Source: Salegentibacter salegens (GTDB lineage Bacteria; Bacteroidota; Bacteroidia; Flavobacteriales; Flavobacteriaceae). Taken from it: 64,000 nucleotides of DNA. The notes beneath the pieces are model-generated. The model was not told the DNA's origin. It worked only from the letters and a program-made list of their open reading frames with translations, and ran no database searches. The stretch spans positions 3,410,001 through 3,474,000 of the forward strand of contig NZ_LT670848.1 in the NCBI RefSeq assembly GCF_900142975.1, written 5' to 3'. The position numbers and the translations under genes are program-made. Shown here piece after piece: positions 17,149 to 25,651 of this stretch; the first letter of the stretch is position 1, and every line of letters begins with the position of its first letter.

Positions 17149-18680
17149 TTATTATTTCTCATATAAATGCAAAAAAGCAAGTGCAGGTTATTAGGAATGA
17201 TAACCCACAGACCGGATTTTCTGAATCACTCGTAAAAGCATTTTGGGAGGTATGCGAAAAATATCCAAAAGATCTAATTTTATGGAAGGAAAAAGGTATA
17301 GAGATCAATACCGAATCTATTGATGAGGTATTTCAACACTCATTAGTTATGGCCTCTTATTCGGTTAAGGAATACTTTATTCCTGATACTATTGGTTATG
17401 TAGATCAGCTGCCTTTTGTTAATCCCAGTAAAAACGTGAAATATCCTACCTGGAGGATGAGTGTGGCTATTGGGGGCGTGTATGGGGAAACTGCACTAAG
17501 ATTAAAATCTCCTTTGAAAGGGATCAATAATTTCGGTGTTCTAATTAATAGTATCGCCAAGGTAGGGCAACAGAACTCCCTATTTTGCTATAGCCATCCG
17601 GCTTTGTTGAAAAAAAGCAACAGGAAATTGAGTATAGTTAAAGCAGAGACAAAAGATCTCTTTTCCTTTGTTGCTCAACATTACAAAAAAGTAAGATTAC
17701 TTATATTATTATTTTGCTTTATTCGATATGAAAAAAAATTCCCGATTTGGTCTTTCCTTACCAGTATTTTTAAAAAATCATTTTTTCAGTTTCAGGTGGA
17801 GCTTCCTGAATTAGAGAAAAGCCTGGAATGGATCAATAATGAAAGCATTGACGTTATTATTCCAACCCTAGGTAGGCCGAAATATTTAAAGAATGTTTTA
17901 ATAGATTTGAAAAATCAAAAATTACTACCTGCCAGGGTCATAATTGTAGAGCAAAATCCTGAGGTAAACTCAGAGTCAGCATTAGACTATTTAAAATCTG
18001 AAACCTGGCCTTTTGAGATTGTTCACCATTTCACCCATCAATTAGGAGCGTGTAATGCCAGAAATATTGCGCTGGATCAGGTAAAATCTCATTGGGTATT
18101 TTTTGCGGATGATGATATAAGGTTTGAAGATGCGGTTCTTCGTGATGCATTGAGGGAATTAGATCGTCTAAAAGTAAATGCACTAAATATAAATTGCCTT
18201 CAGCCAGGAGAAAAGCTTGTATTTTCGAAAATTAAACAATGGGGTGCTTTTGGCTCAGGAACCTCAATAGTAAAAGCGGATATTGCAAAGAACTGTCGTT
18301 TTTCCAGAGAATTTGAGAATGGTTTTGGAGAAGATACCGATTATGGTATAAGCTTAAGAAATTCTGGATGTGATATTATTTATCATCCAGATATAGCGAT
18401 TAGACACCTTAAGGCTTCCCGCGGTGGATTTAGGAAGGTGCATCAGTTAAATAATCAACAAAGTCATTTAAAGCAGCCAAAACCTTCGCCAACCATGATG
18501 CTATTGGTGAAAAAACATTTTAATGAAAAAATGGAGAAAGGATATAAGATGAACTTATTTCTTAAATTTTATAAGAAACAACCTATCAAAAATCCATTTA
18601 CATATTACAAATCAATGCAAGGTCGATGGAGTTTAAGCGAAACACTGAGTCAGGAAATAAAGGATTCTATTAGAAACTGA
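17145..18680 (+). CDS. Two-part glycosyltransferase: unknown N-terminal domain plus GT2 domain
   Basis: A 511-residue protein starting with TTG (TTGA overlap). Residues ~235-480 form a GT-A/GT2 domain: DVIIPTLGRPKYLKNVLIDL, VIIVEQNPE, LGACNARNIALDQVKSHWVFFADDDIRFED (DDD metal motif) and ENGFGEDTDYGISLRNSGCDI (ED motif). The first ~230 residues are not a recognisable glycosyltransferase; they contain SVAIGGVYGETALRLKSPLKGINNFGVLINSIAKVGQQNS. That part may be a second enzyme or acceptor-binding domain. It sits between a GT4 gene and another GT2 gene. Confidence 0.75.
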   Translation: MIIISHINAKKQVQVIRNDNPQTGFSESLVKAFWEVCEKYPKDLILWKEKGIEINTESIDEVFQHSLVMASYSVKEYFIPDTIGYVDQLPFVNPSKNVKYPTWRMSVAIGGVYGETALRLKSPLKGINNFGVLINSIAKVGQQNSLFCYSHPALLKKSNRKLSIVKAETKDLFSFVAQHYKKVRLLILLFCFIRYEKKFPIWSFLTSIFKKSFFQFQVELPELEKSLEWINNESIDVIIPTLGRPKYLKNVLIDLKNQKLLPARVIIVEQNPEVNSESALDYLKSETWPFEIVHHFTHQLGACNARNIALDQVKSHWVFFADDDIRFEDAVLRDALRELDRLKVNALNINCLQPGEKLVFSKIKQWGAFGSGTSIVKADIAKNCRFSREFENGFGEDTDYGISLRNSGCDIIYHPDIAIRHLKASRGGFRKVHQLNNQQSHLKQPKPSPTMMLLVKKHFNEKMEKGYKMNLFLKFYKKQPIKNPFTYYKSMQGRWSLSETLSQEIKDSIRN

Positions 18681-18683
18681 AGA

Positions 18684-19700
18684 ATGGAAAAAATCCCTGA
18701 AACATTGAATTTTAGCCTTGTAGTTTGCACCTACAAGAGACATGAATCGCTTTTTAAGCTGCTAAAATCTTTAGAGAATCAAACTGTTTATCCTAATAAA
18801 ATACTAATTATTGACGGCTCACCAGATGCTAAAACCGAAGATCTTCTAAAGAAAGAAAGCTTTAGGAATTTAGAATATTTTAAGGTTAAGCCTAAAAATA
18901 GAGGGTTAACCAAACAAAGAAATTTCGGTATAGAAAGAGTAGCCACTTCTTCTGAAGTTGTTTGTTTCCTGGATGATGATATTGTGCTTACTCCAACATA
19001 TTTCCAAAATCTTTTAAATACTTACCGAAAATTTCCTGATGCCCTGGGAGTTGGGGGTTATATTAAAAATGAAATAGATTGGATAAAAGATAAGGAGGTT
19101 ATAAAATTTGATGAATTTGAATATGATGGATTTTCAAGAAAATTGGCGAGCAGGCACTTACTTAGAAAGAAACTAGGCTTACAGCCAGATGTTCCACCTG
19201 GTTACATGCCCGATTTTTCAAATGGCTATGCCATAGGATTTCTACCTCCGACCGGGAAAAGCTATAAAGTAGAAAGTTTTATGGGGGGTGTGGCTTCCTA
19301 CCGAAAAGGAATTTTTGATAAAATTAATTTTTCATCTTATTTTGAAGGCTATGGCCTTTATGAAGACATGGATTTTTGCCTGAGAGCTTCAAAATTAGGT
19401 CAGTTATACGTTAATACCTCAGCACAACTTTATCATCATCACAATGAATCTGGCCGTCCCAATCAGTTTAAATACGGTAAAATGGTATTAAGGAATGGTT
19501 GGTATGTATGGCGAGTAAAATATCCTTCACCAGATTTAAAGTCGAGGATAAAATGGCACGCTACTGCTTTTTTATTAACTTTAGTTCGATTCAGTAATGT
19601 ATTTACAACTTCACAAAGAAAAAAGGCTTTGACCGAGAGTCTGGGGCGAGTGGCAGGATGGTGGAGTTTACTCTGGAATAAACCGAAAAGTGATAAATGA
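18684..19700 (+). CDS. Glycosyltransferase family 2
   Basis: A 338-residue GT-A protein. NFSLVVCTYKRHESLFKLLKSLENQ lies near residue 8, LIIDGSPDAKTEDLL near 40, NRGLTKQRNFGIERV near 72 and the metal motif in VCFLDDDIVLTP near 93. YGLYEDMDFCLRASKLG near 225 holds the ED motif. A large insertion between the two (~120-205) includes FMGGVASYRKGIFDKI, typical of the rhamnosyl- or galactofuranosyl-type GT2 branch. The stop overlaps the next gene by the ATGA tetranucleotide. Confidence 0.85.
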   Translation: MEKIPETLNFSLVVCTYKRHESLFKLLKSLENQTVYPNKILIIDGSPDAKTEDLLKKESFRNLEYFKVKPKNRGLTKQRNFGIERVATSSEVVCFLDDDIVLTPTYFQNLLNTYRKFPDALGVGGYIKNEIDWIKDKEVIKFDEFEYDGFSRKLASRHLLRKKLGLQPDVPPGYMPDFSNGYAIGFLPPTGKSYKVESFMGGVASYRKGIFDKINFSSYFEGYGLYEDMDFCLRASKLGQLYVNTSAQLYHHHNESGRPNQFKYGKMVLRNGWYVWRVKYPSPDLKSRIKWHATAFLLTLVRFSNVFTTSQRKKALTESLGRVAGWWSLLWNKPKSDK

Positions 19701-20692
19701 GAAAACCTATAATTAAGTTTGCTGTTATCGCATTTTGTCTTGGATTGATCGTTCTCATGATCTTTAACTATAGATATCCTTTTATAACTCCAGCAATCGG
19801 AAATTGGTCAGTTGGTTATATGCAAACCCAAAAGTTGTTTCCTGCACCAAAATTGGACGAAAAAAACATTTTTAGTTACAAAGAAATTGATGCTTTAATT
19901 CCCGAAGATATCTGTTATATAGCTGACCCTTTTTTTATTCAGGATAGGTCGAAATTTTATCTCTTTACCGAGTTAAAGGGAAGAGGGAATGCCAATATTG
20001 CTTTGTTCTCATCAGAGGATGGAAAGAATTATCAATACCAGGGAATCGTTCTGGATGAAGATTTTCATCTTTCTTATCCGCAAGTCTTTAAATATAAGCA
20101 TGAATATTATATGCTCCCGGAAACTAAGGGAAGCGGAAATGTTTTATTATATAAAGCAAGAAATTTTCCATTCGAATGGAAGATTGAAGATACCCTGCTT
20201 CATGAAACTTTAATTAAAGACCCTTCTATTTTATTAAGTGAAGAACTGAACCTTATAGTGGGGGTAAATGATAATCTTGAACAATTTTTCTTTACCGCTG
20301 ATTCTTTAGAAGGAAAATGGAAAGAACATCCAAATTATAAATCGAGATGGGGGGATGAGAGTAGACCAGGAGGGCGATTTTTCAAAGTAAATGAAGAATG
20401 GTATTTGCCTGTTCAAAACAGAACACTGGGATATGGAACCGGTATTTCAATACATAAACTGGAGAGTAATTCTGGACAATTAGAGTTAACTTTAGCCCAC
20501 CACATGTATCTCGGTCCTCAACTAGAAATTCCCTGGTTTAATCGTGGGATGCATCACCTGGATGTACAGTCAAACGAAAAGGGATATTATATGGTATATG
20601 ATGGTGATAGAAATACAACTGGAGAAAAGACATTTCAATATAAGAGAACTTTAAAATTTAATTTTATAGATATCTATAATCTTTTTCAATAA
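19697..20692 (+). CDS. GINT1-like beta-propeller protein of the glycan locus
   Basis: A 331-residue protein with one N-terminal membrane helix (residues ~5-25). The rest is repeat-like: ADPFFIQDRSKFYLFTELKGRGNANIALFSSEDG near residue 78, YPQVFKYKHEYYMLPETKGSGNVLLYKA near 118 and KDPSILLSEELNLIVGVND near 172. These DP(F/S)-containing blades resemble a five-bladed propeller, as in the N-terminal part of plant glucosamine inositolphosphorylceramide transferases and in GH43/GH32-fold proteins. Bacterial relatives lie in polysaccharide loci, but their activity is not established to my knowledge. It is flanked by GT genes with a 4-base overlap upstream and none downstream. Confidence 0.6.
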   Translation: MRKPIIKFAVIAFCLGLIVLMIFNYRYPFITPAIGNWSVGYMQTQKLFPAPKLDEKNIFSYKEIDALIPEDICYIADPFFIQDRSKFYLFTELKGRGNANIALFSSEDGKNYQYQGIVLDEDFHLSYPQVFKYKHEYYMLPETKGSGNVLLYKARNFPFEWKIEDTLLHETLIKDPSILLSEELNLIVGVNDNLEQFFFTADSLEGKWKEHPNYKSRWGDESRPGGRFFKVNEEWYLPVQNRTLGYGTGISIHKLESNSGQLELTLAHHMYLGPQLEIPWFNRGMHHLDVQSNEKGYYMVYDGDRNTTGEKTFQYKRTLKFNFIDIYNLFQ

Positions 20693-23134
20693 ATGCGTTT
20701 CGCTGTAATCACATATATTCCACACTCAATTCAAAATAATAGATACTACAGCTATGCGCCTTATATTAGGGAGATGAATATGTGGTTTAAGCATGTAGGA
20801 GAGGTTGAAATAGTGGCCCCCCTGGCCCCCAATCCCCCCAGCCCCCGGAGGGGGAGTTTTTCTGGTGAAGCTTATGAGCATGTATGTCTTAGCTTTACGA
20901 CAGTTCCATCTTTTCATTTATTGAATTTTTCGGGGGTATTAGATTCGATTATAAAGATTCCGTTTATTTTCTTTAGAATACTGGGTACAATGCGTTGTGC
21001 CGATCATATTCATTTAAGATGCCCTGGCAATATCAGCTTACTAGGTTGTATAGCCCAGGTCTTTTTTCCAAACAAACCTAAATCTGTAAAATATGCAGGA
21101 AACTGGGATCCCGAGGCCAAACAGCCCTGGACTTACAGGCTGCAGAAATGGATTTTAGGTAATAAGTTCTTGAGTAGGAACATCAAAGTGTTGGTGTATG
21201 GCGATTGCCTAAACCAGTCAGATAATATAATTTCTTTTTTTACCGCGAGTTTTTCAGAAAAGCAAAGGGAATCTATTGTAAAAGATTTCGAACAGCCCTA
21301 TAAATTCATCTTTACGGGAAACCTGGTAAATGGCAAGGGAATTTTTGAAGCTATTGACCTTATTGAAAGTCTTAAAAATAAGGGAGTGATTTCAGAACTT
21401 GATATCTATGGTGACGGAGTACTGGATAATTCTTTAAGATCGTATATTCAAAAGAAAGAACTCCAAAATCTCGTAAAACTAAGAGGCCGTAAAAGTCTGG
21501 AAGAATTAAAGCAGGCTTATAAAAAAGCACATTTTGTTGTTTTACTCTCAAATAGTGAGGGCTGGCCTAAAGCCTTGGCGGAAGGGATGTGGTTTGGCTG
21601 TATTCCCGTCGCTACGCCTGTTTCTTGTGTGCCGTGGATGGTAAATTATGGCGATCGTGGTATATTAATTCCCAATGCAGAAAGGGTAAACGAAAATAAA
21701 GGGGAGAGATCACTTGTTTTGGAAGAGCAGATTTCAAGAATAACAGGACTTTTAGAAAATCCCGAAAAATTGAAGCAAATGTCTTTTGCGGCTCAGAAAT
21801 GGAGTCAGCAATATACGTTAGAGAGGTTTGAAAAGGCAATCCAGGAAATTTTAGGAAAAACACCTATAAACTACAGATCCCAAAATATAAAATCCATTCC
21901 AGCAACCGGTTACCCAAAACCGACAACTCACAACCGAGAAGCTATAACCGATAACTCTATACAACAAACTCTAAACAAACAGAGAACCGAAAACCCACAA
22001 CCCACAACTGAAAACCCAAAACCCACAACCGACAACTGTGAACAACAAACCCCAAACCAGGAACCTTTAAGAATACTGCAATTAATAGATAGTTTACGAC
22101 CCGGTGGTGCAGAACGGATGGCGATAAATACCGCTAATTCGTTAGAGCCATTTGTGAAAGGATCTTTCTTATGTTGTACACGACAGGAAGGTTTACTAAA
22201 AGAAGAATTAAAACCTGAGGTGGGATATCTGTTTTTGAATAAAAAATCCAGTCTTGATCCAAAAGCGATTATAAAACTAACGAATTATATTCGTGAGAAT
22301 AAAATTGACATTATTCATGCTCATGGAACCTCCTGGTTTTTGGGAGTGTTGATGAAGATATCGAGTAAAGTAAAACTCGTATGGCACGATCATTATGGAG
22401 AAAGTGAAAATTTGGAAGCTAGAAGCATAAAAGTTCTTAAGCCACTTTCAGGATATTTTGATGGAATTATATCTGTAAATAAAGTTCTAAAAAGATGGGC
22501 TGAAAAAACACTGAAGACTGAATCAGTGATTCATTTAAATAACTTTATTTCTGAAAATGGAATAAGAAGTTCATTTCCAAAATTAAAAGGAGAAATTGGC
22601 AGTTTTAAGATTATTTGTGTTGGAAATATAAGACCGCAAAAAGATCATCTCAATCTCTTGAGGGCTTTCGAAATAGCGGCGGCTTCTAACCGGATGATTA
22701 GTTTACATTTAGTAGGGGAAGATCCTGGCACTGCACACTCTAAAGCTGTGCTGGAACAAATTTCTTCATCGGCAGCCGCTGATAGAATCTTTTTCTATGG
22801 AACCCAAAAGAATATCCCTAAAATATTGGAGCAGGCGAACCTGGGAATTTTATCATCTCGTTCAGAAGGTATGCCTTTGGCCTTACTGGAATATGGAATG
22901 GCAACTCTGCCTGTTGTATGCACAAATATTGGGCAGATTCCAGAAGTAGTCGGAAGCGCCGGAATTTTGGTGGAACGGAACAACTCCGAAGAACTTGCTC
23001 AGGCAATTTTAAGTTTTGCCGAAAATAATGAACTTTGCTTACTTAAAGGAGCAGAACTAAAAAGTAGGATAAGTTCTCGATTTGGAGAAAATTCCTATAG
23101 ATTAGATTTACTGGAATTCTACAATAGAATTTGA
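20693..23134 (+). CDS. Fused double glycosyltransferase (GT4-like + GT4)
   Basis: One uninterrupted 813-codon frame. Residues 1-~395 form a GT4-like unit: FIFTGNLVNGKGIFEAIDL near 205, then FVVLLSNSEGWPKALAEGMWFGCIPVATPVS near 285 with its EX7E motif. Residues ~455-813 form a second complete GT4 unit: LRILQLIDSLRPGGAERMAI, IICVGNIRPQKDHLNLLRAF near 645 and GILSSRSEGMPLALLEYGMATLPVV near 720. Between them lies a ~55-residue linker rich in Pro, Thr, Asn and Gln. Its DNA is a low-complexity ACCCACAAC-type tract. A second odd patch, GC-rich and encoding APLAPNPPSPRRGSF, sits near residue 42. Each unit could add one sugar; fusion would couple consecutive steps. Confidence 0.8.
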   Translation: MRFAVITYIPHSIQNNRYYSYAPYIREMNMWFKHVGEVEIVAPLAPNPPSPRRGSFSGEAYEHVCLSFTTVPSFHLLNFSGVLDSIIKIPFIFFRILGTMRCADHIHLRCPGNISLLGCIAQVFFPNKPKSVKYAGNWDPEAKQPWTYRLQKWILGNKFLSRNIKVLVYGDCLNQSDNIISFFTASFSEKQRESIVKDFEQPYKFIFTGNLVNGKGIFEAIDLIESLKNKGVISELDIYGDGVLDNSLRSYIQKKELQNLVKLRGRKSLEELKQAYKKAHFVVLLSNSEGWPKALAEGMWFGCIPVATPVSCVPWMVNYGDRGILIPNAERVNENKGERSLVLEEQISRITGLLENPEKLKQMSFAAQKWSQQYTLERFEKAIQEILGKTPINYRSQNIKSIPATGYPKPTTHNREAITDNSIQQTLNKQRTENPQPTTENPKPTTDNCEQQTPNQEPLRILQLIDSLRPGGAERMAINTANSLEPFVKGSFLCCTRQEGLLKEELKPEVGYLFLNKKSSLDPKAIIKLTNYIRENKIDIIHAHGTSWFLGVLMKISSKVKLVWHDHYGESENLEARSIKVLKPLSGYFDGIISVNKVLKRWAEKTLKTESVIHLNNFISENGIRSSFPKLKGEIGSFKIICVGNIRPQKDHLNLLRAFEIAAASNRMISLHLVGEDPGTAHSKAVLEQISSSAAADRIFFYGTQKNIPKILEQANLGILSSRSEGMPLALLEYGMATLPVVCTNIGQIPEVVGSAGILVERNNSEELAQAILSFAENNELCLLKGAELKSRISSRFGENSYRLDLLEFYNRI
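20815..20856. repeat. GC-rich palindromic repeat inside a coding sequence
   Basis: A 42-base tract of C runs followed by CCGGAGGGGGAG, strikingly GC-rich in an AT-rich gene. Its second half is self-complementary (AGCCCCCGGAGGGGG). It resembles the C-rich/G-rich intergenic palindromes seen across Bacteroidota. Here it is read in frame as a proline-rich loop. Confidence 0.55.
21893..22062 (+). repeat. Low-complexity AACCCACAAC-type repeat tract, read as inter-domain linker
   Basis: The strand is C/A-rich and made of imperfect copies of units such as AAACCCACAACC and ACCGACAACT. It encodes the Pro/Thr/Asn/Gln linker of the double glycosyltransferase. A similar tract (AACCCGAA units) is found between genes at 39184-39224, which suggests a dispersed intergenic element that became coding. 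Confidence 0.6.
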
Positions 23135-23262
23135 GTTTATTCAAGCAAAATCTTTTTGGAACAAGTTAAGAAATGAAGAGGTTTTAGGATTTATTAAACT
23201 TAGTTATATATAAAAGGAACCCTATTAAAAAGCTAGAATACATAAACTATCTAAAATTACTA

Positions 23263-24582
23263 TTGCTTCATCTTTTGATAGCGGTGGTGGTATATATATA
23301 TAGACCTGCTGGGCAATTTTTATTATTTGGCACCCTGGGTTTCTGGCTGGTGTATGTTATTTTAAAAGAAAATAAAAACAACGAAGCATTAATGGCAGCT
23401 GCTTATATTTCCGGAGCAGAAGTTTTATATCGGATGACGGGTTCGATGGTTTTTTACGAAACCGGTAAGTATTCGGTTATTTTATTTCTTCTTATCGGAA
23501 TGTTTTATAAAGGAACTTCTTCAAAAACTGTTTCCTATTGGTTTTACCTACTTATTCTATTTCCCGGGGTGGTAGTCGCTTCGTTTACTTTAGATTATGA
23601 TGTGGTGTTTAGAAAAGCTGTTGCTTTTAACCTTAGCGGTCCCGTGACTTTAGGGGTTTCTGCATTGTATTGCTACTATAAGAAAATAACAAAAACACAA
23701 TTTAACTATGTGCTGCTGATGCTTTTATTACCACTTGTAGCTAATATGATTTATTTGTTTTTATACACCCCAAGTATTGGGGAAGCTTTAATGAGTGGAA
23801 CAAATTCAAATTATGCTACCTCGGGTGGTTATGGCCCTAATCAAATTTCTACAGTTATGGGAATGGGCGCGATAATTTTATTTACCCGTTTTTTTCTAAT
23901 TAAGAATAAAACAATAAATTTTATTGACCTGGGATTACTTGCCTTAATGACTTATCGAGCAATTATAACTTTTTCCAGGGGTGGGGTTTTAACGGCAGTT
24001 ATTTGCATCATGGCTTTTGTATTGGTTTATTTTTATAAGCAAGATAGTAGAGAGCAAAGCAAGATTGTTTTTAAAATGGGAGTCTTTGGAATTATAGGTG
24101 TTATGATATGGCTGTTTACAGCTTTTAAAACTGAAGGGCTCATTGTAAATAGATATACTAACAGGGACGCAGCTGGAAGATTGGAAGATGATATTACCAC
24201 AGGAAGAACAGAACTTATTATTACCGAGTTGCAGGGTTTTTATTATAATCCGGTAATTGGTATTGGTGTGGGGAAGGGAAAAGGGATGCGAAGCGAAATG
24301 ACGGGAACAGCCACTGCTTCCCATAATGAAATTAGCAGGTTACTCTCAGAACATGGACTTCTAGGATTGGTTGCGATTCTAATTCTTATCTTAGTTCCCA
24401 TAATTTTCTGGACTAAGTTTAAGAACAATTATTATTTTTTGGCGTTCTTAGCATTTTGGTTCTTAACCATTAATCATTCGGCTATGCGAATTGCCTTACC
24501 GGGCTTCGTTTACGGATTGGCCTTATTATATATAGTAGATGACAAAAAGCATCCTGTACATAGGAAACGACTTACAGATTAA
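23263..24582 (+). CDS. O-antigen polymerase (Wzy)-like membrane protein
   Basis: At least 439 residues with ten or more hydrophobic segments. A large non-membrane loop near residues 285-355 contains GRTELIITELQGFYYNPVIGIGVGKGKG and ATASHNEISRLLSEHGLLGLV. This is the O-antigen ligase/polymerase (Wzy_C) signature, in which SHNE..R..E.G is characteristic. TFSRGGVLTAVI near 235 is another family hallmark. It should polymerise lipid-linked repeat units in the periplasm. The given start is TTG inside the first helix. The frame is open back to a stop at 23185-23187, so a non-ATG start upstream (for example ATT at 23224) is possible. It overlaps the next gene by 44 bases. Confidence 0.82.
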   Translation: MLHLLIAVVVYIYRPAGQFLLFGTLGFWLVYVILKENKNNEALMAAAYISGAEVLYRMTGSMVFYETGKYSVILFLLIGMFYKGTSSKTVSYWFYLLILFPGVVVASFTLDYDVVFRKAVAFNLSGPVTLGVSALYCYYKKITKTQFNYVLLMLLLPLVANMIYLFLYTPSIGEALMSGTNSNYATSGGYGPNQISTVMGMGAIILFTRFFLIKNKTINFIDLGLLALMTYRAIITFSRGGVLTAVICIMAFVLVYFYKQDSREQSKIVFKMGVFGIIGVMIWLFTAFKTEGLIVNRYTNRDAAGRLEDDITTGRTELIITELQGFYYNPVIGIGVGKGKGMRSEMTGTATASHNEISRLLSEHGLLGLVAILILILVPIIFWTKFKNNYYFLAFLAFWFLTINHSAMRIALPGFVYGLALLYIVDDKKHPVHRKRLTD

Positions 24583-25555
24583 TAGCTTTACGGCTACCTA
24601 CATTTCTTTTTTCAGCAAAATGCTGCGAAAGGAAGGCTACAAGGTAAAAACGGCTTCTACCCGGAGCAATAAGGCGTTACGCTTAATCGAAATGCTCGGA
24701 CTTATTGTTCGCTACCATAAAACTACCGATATTGTACTTATCGATACTTACGGGGCCATGAATTTTTATTACGCCTACCTGGTGGCTAAAACCTGCCAGG
24801 CCTATAATGTAGATTATATTCCCATTCTTCACGGCGGAAATCTGCCCGAACGTTTAAGCGCTACAAAAAAATATAGTCAGAGTCTTTTCGGAAAAGCGAA
24901 GATCAATATAGCGCCCTCTAAATTTTTATATGATATTTTTAAAGCTGAAGGTTTTCATAATACTAAGATTATTCCCAATGCAATCCAGATGGAGAATTAC
25001 CCCTTTAAGAAGCGGGAGAATTTTCAGCCGAAATTATTGTGGGTAAGACGATTTCAGAAACGCTATAATCCTGTCATGGCTTTGGAAGTTCTTTTATTGC
25101 TTAAAAAAGACTACCCAAATGCTAAACTTTGCATGGTAGGCCCTGATAAAGATGGGACGATGAAAACCTGTAAAAAGTTTGCTGTAAACCATGGGCTTAA
25201 TATTGAATTTCCGGGGAAACTAAAGAAAAAAGCCTGGGCAAAACTATCAAAAGACTACGATTTTTTCATTAACACCACAAACATAGATAATACGCCAATT
25301 AGCGTTATAGAAGCCATGAGCCTGGGACTTGCAGTGGTTTCTACCAACGTAGGAGGAATGCCCATGCTAATCAATAATAATTCTGATGGTGTCCTCGTGC
25401 CGGTAAACGATGCCAAAACTATGGCTGCGGAAATTACTAAACTTATTGAAGATCCTGGAAAAGCCAGGACTCTTACCGAAAATGCCCGAAATAAAGTTGA
25501 GGACTTTGCCTGGGAGAAAGTAAAGACCGACTGGAATAGGGTGCTCAATTCATGA
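24539..25555 (+). CDS. Glycosyltransferase family 4 (tandem copy 1)
   Basis: A 338-residue GT-B protein. SILYIGNDLQINSFTATYISFFSKMLRKEGYKV opens the acceptor domain, and LLWVRRFQKRYNPVMALEVLLLLKKDYP near residue 162 starts the donor domain. INTTNIDNTPISVIEAMSLGLAVVSTNVGG near 242 has an atypical first position of the EX7E motif (D in place of E). It is closely related to the next gene along its length, so the two are a tandem duplication. It starts 44 bases before the end of the polymerase gene. Confidence 0.85.
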   Translation: MTKSILYIGNDLQINSFTATYISFFSKMLRKEGYKVKTASTRSNKALRLIEMLGLIVRYHKTTDIVLIDTYGAMNFYYAYLVAKTCQAYNVDYIPILHGGNLPERLSATKKYSQSLFGKAKINIAPSKFLYDIFKAEGFHNTKIIPNAIQMENYPFKKRENFQPKLLWVRRFQKRYNPVMALEVLLLLKKDYPNAKLCMVGPDKDGTMKTCKKFAVNHGLNIEFPGKLKKKAWAKLSKDYDFFINTTNIDNTPISVIEAMSLGLAVVSTNVGGMPMLINNNSDGVLVPVNDAKTMAAEITKLIEDPGKARTLTENARNKVEDFAWEKVKTDWNRVLNS

Positions 25556-25651
25556 AACCAGCACGATGCTGGACCCAGAGATTGGCCACAAGCCGAAGTA
25601 TAATTATAAATTTGTTCCTAATTCCAACCTTATGGTTAAAAATATAAACAG

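Noticed and set aside
21893-22062. CRISPR array in the repeat tract
   Set aside because: Units are short, imperfect and not separated by unique spacers of even length; no cas genes are present.
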